A stretch of DNA of 64,000 nt, from assembly GCF_947507565.1 (NCBI RefSeq), contig NC_089186.1, forward strand, positions 1,674,001 to 1,738,000, given 5' to 3'. Position 1 is the stretch's first letter, and every line of letters begins with the position of its first letter. Below are positions 38,925 through 49,919 of this stretch, piece after piece. The notes under the pieces are model-generated. The model did no database searches. It was not told the origin of the DNA and saw nothing but the letters and a program-made list of their open reading frames with translations. This DNA is from Oscarella lobularis. Taxonomy: Eukaryota > Porifera > Homoscleromorpha > Homosclerophorida > Oscarellidae. The position numbers were made by a program, and so were the translations under genes.

Positions 38925-38989
38925 CGTTTGAGCGTCCTTAGAAGAAGCTGAAGCACTTGATCAGCGAACGAAATGGCTCTCCCAACGTC

Positions 38990-38999
38990 GCGCATGCGC
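38990..38999. promoter_or_regulatory. NRF1-like palindrome between kinase D and a PSMA2 relic
   Basis: GCGCATGCGC lies 66 bp upstream of the kinase D start and 23 bp before the ATG of the divergent PSMA2 pseudogene 2. Confidence 0.55.
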
Positions 39000-39021
39000 T
39001 GTTTAGTAAGTTCTCGGTGCG

Positions 39022-39563
39022 ATGACGGAACGATACAGCTTCAGCCTCACGACCTTCAGGCACGTTACTCCTAGTCGATAAACGATCTTCAAACGCAAAC
39101 ACTGTGCTCTACTGCAGCCCAATGGGAAAACTCGTCCAGATCGAGTACGCACTCGCAGCCGTCGCCGCTGGTAGTCCTTCCGTGGGCATAAAAGGTACAA
39201 AACAAGTCGATCAAGAACGTACGTCTATACGTAAAGTTCAGCGTCGAACGGAGTTGTAATAGCGGGATAGAAAAAACAACGATCGGCTCTTTATGACGTC
39301 GAAAGCATCAAAAAAGTAGCCCCGCCTCTTTTATGTGAGAGTTTTTCAGAGACAACGTCTCCTTTAGGTCGAAATGATAGCCAATCACGCGGGAATGATT
39401 TGCAGTGGATTGGCCCCGGATTATCGGTTAATTAAAATATATTTGTTGGTATAATTTCGTTAAATTTTGATTTTATAAGGCTTCTCGTCAAAAAGGCGCG
39501 TAAATTAGCTCAAGAGTAATACCTGATATATCAAGAGCCAATTCCCACGACGAGATTGGTTCA
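39022..39563 (+). pseudogene. PSMA2: PSMA2 pseudogene 2 (truncated at a kinase junction)
   Basis: Begins [12 protein letters not shown] and follows the intact gene through KARKLAQE, where TAA (39517-39519) replaces TAT. It runs on through the EPIPTTRLV codons and stops matching at about 39563. There the sequence becomes part of a D-like kinase exon on the other strand. The remaining exons are missing. Confidence 0.9.
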
Positions 39564-39627
39564 GCAGTTCGTAGAACATTTTGACGGCGACGGCACATCC
39601 GCGCCAGTAGCCCACTTTCACTTCTAA
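39559..39627 (-). pseudogene. Fragment of a D-like kinase beta-strand exon
   Basis: The + strand text GTTCAGCAGTTCGTAGAACA onward is the same as gene D 34620-34687, which codes EVKVGYWRGCAVAVKMFYEL in reverse. It ends at the exon's splice boundary, then diverges. It was joined to PSMA2 sequence over the shared bases GTTCA. Confidence 0.85.
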
Positions 39628-39723
39628 ATAGGAACAACTCTAGCTAAACGTAGCAACCATTAAAAAAACACAAATATAAAATGTATCGGAGTGATTGCGG
39701 ACATAAAAACCAAGCTAAGCAGA

Positions 39724-42700
39724 TTAGTTAAAATAAGATTGCACAGAGCGACGTTGCGACAAATGCGGGAAGACCAAACTCACCCGACTCTCACCATACA
39801 ACCTTCCTTCCACATTTCTCTTCGGATAACACTCGTCGTATTCGTCCGATTGCTGGACGCCTTCCAATACAGCCAAGCATTCATCTGCACGCGGCCTCGC
39901 GCTCGAATCGACGCTAATCATTCGACGACACATCTTCTTCACCGCCGAATGACCGACGTTGGAAGCCTGCTCGAATCGATGACTGGCGACCGGCTGTTCC
40001 CCAGTCATCAATTCAACGAGAGTCACTCCGAGACTACAAACGTCGGCCATCTTCGTATTCCGCTCACCGCCACCCGACCCACGACGACGCGTATCCGGAT
40101 TTCGCTCCGGAGCCAAATACTCAGGACTCAACGGTCCGGCGGAGAGCGACACTTCGGCGAAACGAGCGGCGCCCAAATCGCATAGTTTCGCCTCCATCGA
40201 CGACGTGACGACGACGTTGGAAGAGCGAATGTCGCCGTGCAAAACGCCGTCGGGACCGAGTCCGTGGAGATACGTGATTCCCGCTGTTATCCCCAAGCCG
40301 AGATCGATTTGCTCGCGTAACGAAAGAGGCCATTTGGAACGACGTGCTGCTCTGATGACGTCAGAAAGCGAGCCTTCGAGAAGCTCGGTGACAATTCGAA
40401 GTGGAACGCCGTTCTCCGTCGTTACGCCGCATAGGGAGACGATGTTGGGATGACGAGCTCGACTGCAGACGGCAATTTCTTGTCGAAAGAGACGAAGATA
40501 GTATTCGGTATCGAGGAAGTCGAAGAAGATCTTGACAGCGACGGAGCATCCGCGCCAGTAGCCAACTCTCACTTCTAAATACAATTCTAATTAATATTAT
40601 TTATTTATTTATTTATTTATTTATTGGCACCCCCGTAAGCTCCTCCTCCGAGCTTAATATCCGTCATTCTGACGTCTTCGACGGGAATTTGGAGAAGATC
40701 TTCCTGTTGTTTTGCCTTTTCCAGCTGCTTCTCTTTCTCCGCTTTCTCTTCGGTGACGGCTCTCAGTTCGGCTACCGTCTCCTCGTGACGATCAGATAAA
40801 TTTGCTACAAAAATACAATTGCGCGTAAATAAACATCATCATAGAAAAATCGCTGTGCTTGGCTACCGTGATCGAGTCTGAGAGCATCGATTTCTTTTCT
40901 CGCGTCGTCGATCTGGACGTCTTTCTCTTGAGAAGCGGCTCTCAATTGTGCTTCATTCGGAAGATTCAGACAAAATGTAGGGTAGATGCGATTTGGAGGT
41001 GCGTACCAAGTTCGCGATCTTTAGCGTCAAGCGCCCTCTGCTTCCCTTCCTCTGCCTCGCTTCGCAGTTTTGCTATTATCAACAAGACAGTCGTCCTAAT
41101 ACAGGATCACTAAAAGCTCATACTAACCGTAGTCGGCTTCTTTTTCTTTAGCCCTATTCTCCAAGCGCGAAAACTCTTCTTCTTTTCTAGACAACGCCAG
41201 AGTTGTTTCCTCCAAGCGTTGGCGAAGTTCGTTTTCCTACAAAACTGTTTTACAGAAACAGTCCTTCGAAACTTGGGAACGCTTTACTCGAGAAGAAACG
41301 CTAGAGCGATCTTCTGATTCGGAGCTTCTAGGAAAAGAAGAGCCCCGTTTGAGCCGACTGATTTCCTGCTGCATTTCCTCTCTTTCCTATAACCAAACGC
41401 TTTTCAAACATGAACTGGTTCTTCTCATGATAGCATTCCTGAGGAGACGCCCAGTTCAATGGATCTTCCGACACTTGAACAACATTAATCTGATAATTAG
41501 AACATTAATCCAATTAATTCACAATCATAAACTCAATTGACCTCTTTTAGATATTGAATAGCATCTTCGCTTTCACTTGCCGCCGCTTCTTGCAAGAATC
41601 GGCGAGTTTCCTAAATTAATAAGTAATCTCACATATACTTGATTTTCACTTTGATTTACAGACGACAGTTGCGTGGATTTGATTCCCGCTTTTACAAAAC
41701 GATGAAATAGATCGAGTCGTCCTCCCATGATCGCCACATCAAGAACGCATTCTCCTTTCTTTGTTTTCGCATACATGTTGCAGCCTTCTTTTAATAGAAA
41801 ATCAATGACGTTGTCACTGTCAAATTCAATGGCAGTCACAAGAGGAGTGCAGCCCCACTACAAACAAATCATTTACAAATAAAATAACAATAGACGCCAT
41901 ACCTCATCTTGAACTTCAATATCGGCGCCGTTGGAAATTAATAAACTGACTATTCTGTTGTCATCACTTTGCACTGCCAAGTGAAGAACCGAATTTACAT
42001 CCTAATTTAAATTGTCAATTAGATAATTCATATTTGAGATGAACAAGTTGAAGAACCTGGTCATTGAACTTTGAAAGTAACCATTCCGCTGTGTCGTGAT
42101 GTTTCTCAATACAGGCCAATGCCAATGCGCCGTGACCTTCCTATTGTGAAATGTAAGTGTTACATTGACAAATTAAAAAGTCATATTCTTGCATGATCAA
42201 TGGCGTGACGATTGCAACCCTTTCTCAGAAGCAAATTAGCGAATTCATTCTGCCCGTAACGAACGGCGTGAAGAAAGGGCGTTCTCCCCCACTATAAAAA
42301 TCACACCGTAATAATGCGAACATTTACATAAAACCAACCTTGTCTTTGGCCTCAACATTGGCGCCTCTTTCAATTAAAACTTCAGCAACTTCCTTCTTGT
42401 TATACTTCGCCGCCCAATGAAGTGACGTATATCCCAACTGAATCAAAGATATTGATACAGCTGCACATAAGAAAATATCTACTCAATACGTAGTCCGTTT
42501 CAAATAGCGAAAATCCCTTTTCAAGAAGTTTCTTTGTCATTTTAACTCGGCCATTAGCACTAGCTGATCCCAACACGCCTCGACCCCACTGTAAGAATCA
42601 CACAGTAAAAAACAAAAACTTTCATGTTAGAGAAATAATTTCCTTATTCTTTACTTGAACGTCACATCCTTTTGATATTAACATATTCAGCAAATTGACA

Positions 42701-44546
42701 TTTTCACTCGCCGCAGAACATAAAATTGGTGTGTTTCCATTCTACAACAAAAACATAACAAAACAGTAGAAAGAACCGCTAAACAAACTTTGAAAAGATG
42801 AATTAAAACACAGAAGATACCTCGTCTTCAGCTTCAAGATTGGCGCCATTTTCAATAAGAAATTCTGATAGTTCAAGATGCCCGTTTTGAGCTGCCCAGT
42901 GTAAGGATGTTTTGCAAAACTTGAACAATAAATCAAGTACTGCAAATACTTATTAATAAGCAACTACACCAACCACTTGAGCTTCATTGACATCCAATCC
43001 AAGTCGAATTAATTTCTCAGCAAGTTTGACATTTCCCTTCGAACTTGCTATTGCCAAGGCTCCGTCACCTCGCTACACACAAACAATTACTATGAAACAA
43101 AAATCAAACCATTTACTTTTCTCTTGGCATAAATATTGCATCCCTTTGATATCAATAGATCTGCCACGCCCTCGCGCTCACAACTGCAAGCCACAAGAAA
43201 AGGCGATCCAAACTATACGAAAACGTAAACAATTTCAATAAACAAATGAATACAAAAACCACGACTACCTTGCTCTCAATTTCAAGTTTGGCGCCATTTT
43301 GAATAAGAAAATCTGCTAGTTCAAGATGCCCTTTGGCACATGCCAAGTGCAAGGAAGTGTAGCCACCCTAAATTAATTAATTTAATGCTACAGACACTCA
43401 TTCAGTGATCACCCACGCGTTGAGCTTCATTGACATCCAATCCAAGTTGAATTAATTTCTCAGCAAGTTCCACGTTTCCATTCAAACTTGCCAATGCCAA
43501 GGCTCCATCACCGTCCTACACAAATGCTGACCATGAAAGAGAAATCAAATCACTTACTTTATCCTTGGCATAAATATTGCATCCTTTTGATATCAATAGG
43601 TCAACCACGCCCACGCGTTGACAATAACAAGCCAAAAGAAAAGGCGTTTGTCCAAACTAAACAATGAAAACACAAGTATGTAATCGTCCTACTGAATTTA
43701 ACTTAGATTCAACAACTATATTTTCAGCTTCAATATTAGCTCCATTCTCAATTAGATATGTTGCAATTGCAACATGGTCACCACAATCACATGCGCAATG
43801 CAACGATATATAATCATTCTAAATCACACAAATAAATTATTAGTAGAAACAATGATGAGAAATCTACTTCATGAGTTTCGTTGACAGACAATCCCATTCC
43901 AATCACTTTCTTCACAATTTCAAGATCACCCCCTAAACACGCACATGCGAGAGCTCCATTGCCAAGCTGCCAAGAGTAAGTGAGTCACACTAACAACTGT
44001 GGAAATGCAACAACACTCACGTCGTTCTTTGCTTCAATGTTGCAACCTCTCTCGACAAATAAATCAACGCCTTTTACAAATCCTTGTAAAGCAGCATAAA
44101 GAAAACCCGTGCTTCCGGTCTATCAGAAAACAATTTTCGATTATTTCCAAAGAGTGCCACGATACCTTGGTAACTCGACTTTCAATGTCCCATCCCATTG
44201 AAAGAAAATATTCTAATATCTCCAAATACTTTTTCCAAATAGCGAGAGCAATTGCATAGGTGCCATTCTAAAACAAACAGAATCGTCGATTAACTGCAGA
44301 AAAGGAGAGTGATGGGAATGCCTCTCTTTCGCAAAAAAGTAGCTAGATCTACTTCTGCACACTCACGTGATTGTCGCGACGACGAAAAACATACCTCATT
44401 CGCAATAGTTTTCCATTTTATCGGCTCTTTCGACACATAATCGCGAACCTTTGCCATGTTCCCGTTTCTGACAGCAGCAAGAAAGTCTAAGAACAGTCTA
44501 AAGATAAATTACACAAAACGTGATATGAAATACCTTCAGAATTCAT
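39724..44546 (-). CDS. Kinase E: ankyrin repeats, coiled coil, TKL-like protein kinase
   Basis: Start ATG at 44544-44546 (MNSEG). Divergent from the intact PSMA2, so this may be the pair closest to the ancestral layout. Ankyrin exons span about 44.48-41.57 kb and include the one-codon-short repeat shared with B (near 43205). The glycine loop is KLGGGAYGG (about 40.63 kb). Its exon is followed by an unusual donor GTGCCA next to a TTTA repeat, so splicing here is less certain. The kinase exon has RVGYWRGCSVAVK, FRQEIAVCSRARHPN, VLHGDIRSSN, CDLGAARF, SPEYLAPE, a Gly/Arg insert (RRRGSGGGERN) in the activation-segment region, and a diverged tail KRNVEGRLYGESRVSLVF ending SYFN. Confidence 0.8.
40590..40625. 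repeat. TTTA microsatellite in a kinase E intron
   Basis: Eight or so TTTA units lie directly beside the splice donor of the glycine-loop exon. Other family members lack it. Confidence 0.85.
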
Positions 44547-44640
44547 CGTCTGAGCCTCGGAGCTTCCCTTAGAAAAGAACTGCCGAACTTTATCCATTTC
44601 TCTTCCAGCGAACGAAATATGGAATTCTCTCAGCAACGTC

Positions 44641-44650
44641 GCGCATGCGC
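44641..44650. promoter_or_regulatory. NRF1-like palindrome in the kinase E / PSMA2 two-way promoter
   Basis: GCGCATGCGC lies 95 bp upstream of the kinase E start and 23 bp upstream of the PSMA2 ATG. The gap between the two start codons is only 126 bp, so both genes must share regulatory sequence. Confidence 0.6.
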
Positions 44651-44672
44651 TGTTTAGTAAGTTCTCGGTGCG

Positions 44673-45745
44673 ATGACGGAACGATACAGCTTCAGCCTCA
44701 CGACCTTCAGGCACGTTACTCCTAGTCGATAAACGATCTTCAAACGCAAACGCTGTGCTCTACTGCAGCCCAACGGGAAAACTCGTCCAGATCGAGTACG
44801 CACTCGCAGCCGTCGCCGCTGGTAGTCCTTCCGTGGGCATAAAAGGTACAAAACAAGTCGCTCAAGAACGTACTTCTATACGTAAAGTTCAGCGTCGAAC
44901 GGAATTGTAATAGCGGGAGAGAAAAAACAACGATCGGCTCTTTATGACGTCGAAAGCATCAAAAAAGTAGCCCCGCCCCTTTTATATAAGAGTTTTGCAG
45001 AGACAACGTCTCCTTTAGGTCGAAATGATAGCTAATCACGCGGGAATGATTTGCAGTGGATTGGCCCCGGATTATCGGTTAATTAAAATATATTTGTTTG
45101 TATAGTTCTGTTAAATTTTGATTTTATAAGGCTTCTTGTCAAAAAGGCGCGTAAATTAGCTCAAGAGTATTACCTGATATATCAAGAGCCAATTCCCACG
45201 ACGAGATTGGTTCAAAAAATTGCCAACGTCATGCAGGAATTCACCCAATCAGGGTACACTCAGAAAAGAAAAGACACGATTATTAATAAAATAAATAAAA
45301 TACTACTTTGTATAGTGGTGTCAGACCTTTTGGAGTTTCCGTTCTCATCGCTGGTTGGGACGACGGGAAACCCCATTTGTTTCAGTGCGATCCTTCAGTA
45401 TGTATCATCACATTAGGCCCAAAGGAATTCGATTCATGTTCTAAAACAGGGGTCATACTTCGCTTGGAAGGCGACGGCTCTGGGTAAGAATCACATAAAC
45501 GGGAAGACGTTCTTGGAGAAGCGCTACAGCGACGATTTGGAGCTGGAAGACGCCGTGCACACGGCCATTCTTACACTCAAAGTCAGAATTCAGTTCGAGT
45601 AACCTAGCAACGAAAACTCGATGCTTCTTAGGAAAGTTTTGAGGGGCAGATGAACGAGAGTAGCATCGAAATTGGCGTGTGCGACGCGGGGGGATTCAAG
45701 CGGCTGTCCACAGCCGAAGTGAAGGATTATTTAGCGGCGATTTAG
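44673..45745 (+). CDS. PSMA2: Proteasome subunit alpha type-2, complete
   Basis: A subunit of the outer alpha ring of the 20S proteasome. Exons read [157 protein letters not shown] and a last exon ending [11 protein letters not shown]. This covers the family's usual length of about 234 residues, with no gap. The first intron needs a GC donor (AG|GCACGT) to keep the conserved FSPTGK reading. It is divergent from kinase E and convergent with the SNX10/11-like gene. It is the only whole copy in the window. Confidence 0.96.
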
Positions 45746-45998
45746 AGAGATATCGTAGTGCGTGATGATGGGAAATAAAAGCCAAAGGCAATACGTCCTA
45801 AAAGATGCCCTCCTGTACTAGTAGTCGTTTCTTAACCCGATTACACGCTTTAAACCTCTACTATATTCATTGGTGTACATGAGACTGTCAATCGGCTATA
45901 AAATGTATGGATAATTTCACTGGTATTCATGCTGGTTACAAAAATGGTGGTTCGTAGAAACGAGTCGTTCTTCCCTCGAGCGAGTACTTACGTTTGAT

Positions 45999-46749
45999 TC
46001 AGTCTTCCCTCGGTCCGTATCGGATCGCTTCGCGCGTCGCCAGCTCGTCTAGCGTGTCGCGTCGTTCGTCGAGGCCCCGCGCGGGGGGCCCCCCTTCGAG
46101 ATCTTCGTCGTCCGCGTACGCCGTCTCGCCGCTGACGACCGAATCGATGTCTTTCGTCGAGAGAAGCGTCTGAACGAATAGCTGCACGGCGAGATCGGAG
46201 AGAAAGACGGTTTGAGCGAGAAGCCTAGAGGGATGAATGAAAATAGAGGCGTGGCTCTTCTTCCCTCTCACTCTTGCAGAAATCTTTCTAGACCCCCTCG
46301 ACGCTCTTCGATGAAATTAACTTCGAATCGGCCAAAAATGGCTTTAGGTGGCAGCGTCGGCACGTCGTCCGAATCGCGACGGCCCGTCGTCGCGAGCCGA
46401 TCGCGAAGCCACGCGAATTCCGAATAACGCCGTCGCACGGACGATTCCTTGCGATGAAACGCTATATCGGACGTCTAAAAATAAAGAAAAAAAGCTTTGT
46501 AAGCGAGTCCCGGCCCCCCATTGTGAGCTGGAACAAGAAATTCCACGCCCACTCAAAGAGGCTTTCACCTTGATTACGATGCAGTAATCAGTATAGAGCG
46601 GTTTCTGACCGTCGCGATGAGTCCTCGGCTCTACTACGGAGACCGAAGTGACCTAAGAAGCGAATAGAATCCCAAGAGGAAGTAAAAATCGTTTCGTTTT
46701 CTGCCTTTTTCACTAGTGAGGTGTCGCCCGCTACGCCGAGCTCTCCCAT
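45999..46749 (-). CDS. PX-domain sorting nexin, SNX10/SNX11-like
   Basis: Small sorting nexins of this type bind phosphoinositides on endosomes through the PX domain. Exons read MGELGVAGDTSL, VTSVSVVEPRTHRDGQKPLY, TDYCIVIK, a segment with SDIAFHRKESSVRRRYSEFA (the basic RRYSEF motif of PX domains), a poly-Pro-turn segment VPTLPPKAIFGRF, EERRGGLERFLQE, and LLAQTVFLSDLAVQLFVQTL followed by STKDIDSVVSGETAY. The last part matches the SNX10/11 extension (LSD.S..LFLQ). The first in-frame ATG is at 46747-46749; no better start was seen upstream. The C-terminus is Asp/Glu-rich and short. It lies 241 bp downstream of CHMP5 on the same strand. Confidence 0.85.
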
Positions 46750-46990
46750 AGCGATATCTGTGCGCGTATCGAGTTCTAGCGACTGGGCAACCTGGTTCGA
46801 CCTGCGAAGCGGCGTTCTTTTCAAGAGAGCGGGCTCAGATTAGAAAATGCGAGGGCGAGACCGAATTGACGTCATTAATCGGCACGTTCACGTGCAAAAC
46901 GAAAACGATCACGTGCACAGGGAAAGACACACTTTACTTCTAATTCCATCTACAGATAAAATCCGGTTCGTACACCTTTTCTTCATAGAG

Positions 46991-47942
46991 TTACGTAGCC
47001 GGAAGCTCGGGAAGGCCGAATTCGTCCACTTTGACGCCACCCTTTAGAAAGAGACACCATAACATATAAATTAATAATTAATTTATGTATTGTTTTGATG
47101 ACGTACTTCAGTTCGAGACGCGGCCGCTTCGCCAGGCAATCCCTCAGGCGCAGACGGCGCACTGACAGCATCCAAATAGGAGGCGTCTTCATCCAAAGCC
47201 AATTCATCACCCAAGGCATCCAACTCTGCATAAGGGACCCCTCTTAATTATTTAATTATTTATTTTCTCTGGTATACCTGCTTCCAGATCGTCTTCATCC
47301 ACTTCCGGCATCCCGTACGCGCGTCCGAGCGTCTCCTGTATCTCATTCGCGTCCTCCATCATATCCTCCAAGTCGTCTTGAACGTTTTCGATTTCGGACA
47401 GATTCACTTTCTTCATCTCCTTCTTCATCGACTTGACGCCCATTTTCATCGCGTCGACCGTCGTCTTCGTGTCCTTGACCGTCTGTATGGCGTAGTTCGC
47501 CTGTTCCATGTTGAACGATTGCTGAGCCATGTTCTCTCGCTGTTGCTCGTAACTTCGCGAGAAAATAATTTATTTAATTATTGATTTATTGATTTTTTTC
47601 CCCCTACTGTTTTTTCTGCTTTAGGACGCGCATAGCTCGTTGTTTTACCATGTTCTATATATGTGTGAGGAGAAGATGAGCTGTCGTGCCACGCCCATAT
47701 TTTGGTTTTCTGACCTTCGACGGTCCATCGCGCATCTTTTTCATCTGGTCTTTGTATTTTATGAGCTCGGCGTCCAGTTTGGCGATTTTCTTGTCGACCG
47801 AGTCGACACGGCTGTCGACCTAGGGCGAGATATGCGATACAGAGACTCCTTCGATAGAACGAGTCGATTAGACCTTCGAAACGGCATCTGTAAGGCTCGG
47901 AGGCGGCTCCTTGGGCTTCGATCGACCGAAGAGACGATTCAT
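46991..47942 (-). CDS. CHMP5: Charged multivesicular body protein 5 (ESCRT-III, Vps60)
   Basis: ESCRT-III-related protein acting in multivesicular body sorting with the LIP5/VTA1-VPS4 module. The ATG at 47940-47942 opens [20 protein letters not shown], the CHMP5 start. Later exons give [89 protein letters not shown], then an acidic stretch, and the end [16 protein letters not shown]. The order and length are those of the family. The gene starts only 95 bp from AARSD1 on the other strand, so the two probably share a promoter. Confidence 0.95.
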
Positions 47943-48036
47943 AGCCGAGAAAAAGTCACAAGATAGTCGAATGACGTCACCTGAACGCTGCACGTTCACC
48001 ACCCGTATACGCTAGGTCATTCCGGTCACGGGATCG

Positions 48037-49786
48037 ATGTCTTTCTTTTGCCAACGCGATTCGTACGCTCGAAAACTCGATGCACAAGTCGTCGCGTGCA
48101 CGAGAGCAAAATCGGAAGATGGAAAGCGCGACGGATTCGAGGTGGAATTGAGCGACACGGTCTTATTTCCTGAAGGCGGCGGCCAGGTTCGTCAAAAACT
48201 CACTTTCGTCTAGTAAAATGTGTATAAATAGCCCGATGATCGCGGAACGATCAGCGGCGTGGCCGTAGAACGCGTCGTTCGACGAGGAGGATCGGCCATT
48301 CATTTTGTGACCACGCCTCTCGACGTTGGCTCCACAGTTCAATTGGAAATCGATTGGACGAGACGATTTGATCACATGCAGCAGCATACGGGACAGCATC
48401 TAATAACGGCAATTGCAGATGCAAAATTTGGAAGCAAGACAGTCTCATGGTAACTGACTTTATTATTATTATTGATGGTTCTTTCTTTTTTTAATTAATA
48501 CTTTTTTCTCAGGTGTCTTGGTCCGCGGAAGTCGTTTCTCGAATTGGATTGCGACAAATTGAGTCAGAAGCAGATCAATGAGCTGGAAGTTGATGCCAAT
48601 CAGGCGATACGAAACCAAGTTTCAGTGAATCTTAAGATTTTCGAAGCTGGCTCATCAGAACTAGAAGATGTATATCTAGAATACAATACGTGTATTAAAA
48701 ATATTGACTCTAATAAAGGTCAGATCTCGCGGATTGCCTGATGATCACGTGGGACCCGTTAGAATAATTGAAATTGAAGGTAGACAAACAATAAATAAAG
48801 AATTTAGTCACGATTTTCCTAGGTATTGATTCTAATATGTGCTGTGGAACTCACGTTTCCAACCTTGGTCATCTTCAGGTACACAGACTAGGATACAGTT
48901 ATATCAAGACTCCAAGTCTTCTAGGCTATTAAACTTTTATATGCTGAATCAAAACGTGGTCACACTCTTCTCTACTATCTATCTGGCCAGAGAGTCTTGG
49001 ATTATCTTCACAAGGCTGTTGATACGGAAAGAAAAATGACTAAGCTCTTGAGGTAACTGGGGCTCCTTTAGTTCACACTATCTCTCAACAGCCTTGTATA
49101 TATAGCTGTGGACCGGAAAATCATGTAGGGGCAGCTGAAAAAGTATTATCAACGCAGAAGTCTTCAGCTAAGGTACAGTAAGAAAGATCCGTGTATTTAC
49201 TGGATGTGGCATTTTTTTAATTAAGACGATTCGTCTTCAACTACGCGAAATTGCTGAACTTTTAGCCTACAAATACCTTCATGCTGAAGAGAAAGAAACC
49301 ATTGTTTGTGTTCACCGAGATGACGGTGACATTGAGTTCATGAATGTCCTAGCTGGCGAATTAGTTCCCCACGTAAATTCTATACTGGTTCTTGTAGCTT
49401 GATTAATTAATAGCCTGAGCTTTCATTTCATGTAGGGAATTCTTTGTCTTATATCAGTGGGACCCGAGAAAGGAGCCGGGCAGTTTCTATTGGCTGGTCC
49501 AGATGCCTTGGTTGCATCTCTTGGACCAAAGTAAGAAACGTAGTATACACATACACCCCATGTACAGTATATGTACAGTAATACAGAAATAAAGTAGTAG
49601 ATGCCTCATACCTAAATTGAATCTACTCTAAAAACTCGTGGGGTGATCCATCGTGCCTGTAGAGTTGCTGAATGTTTGCAAGGAAAGGGGGGCGGTAGAA
49701 AAGGACGGTTTCAGGGAAAGGCGACGAAATTGAGCGAAAGAAAAAAAGCGGAAGACCTTATTCGCGCCGAGGTGTCAAAAAATTAA
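48037..49786 (+). CDS. AARSD1: Alanyl-tRNA editing protein (AlaX-type, AARSD1)
   Basis: Free-standing editing enzyme that hydrolyses Ser-tRNA(Ala) mischarged by alanyl-tRNA synthetase. The ATG at 48037 gives MSFFCQRDSYARKLDAQVVA, then LSDTVLFPEGGGQ. The zinc site is visible as HMQQHTGQH (HxxxH) at about 48374-48400 and NMCCGTHVSNL (CxxxH) at about 48835-48867. Further exons read LDYLHKAVDTERKMTKLL and HRDDGDIEFMNVLAGEL, then GPEKGAGQFLLAGPDALV and a basic end GRFQGKATKLSERKKAEDLI. This covers the full family plan. TRMT61A follows on the same strand after 133 bp. Both act on tRNA. Confidence 0.94.
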
Positions 49787-49919
49787 TTTCTGACTCTTTG
49801 TGATCGCGTCTTGCTTATATTGTTCCTAATACACGAACTTTCGGTACCTTTTCGCGGTATTCCTTTGCGCAGAGCGCTTACGAGCACGTGTCTCGTTAGC
49901 GTACGCTGTTCGGATCGCG

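Noticed and set aside
46790-46810. GGTTCGACCTG as a tRNA B box
   Set aside because: No matching A box or cloverleaf around it. It lies just upstream of the SNX10/11-like start. No tRNA gene was found in the window.
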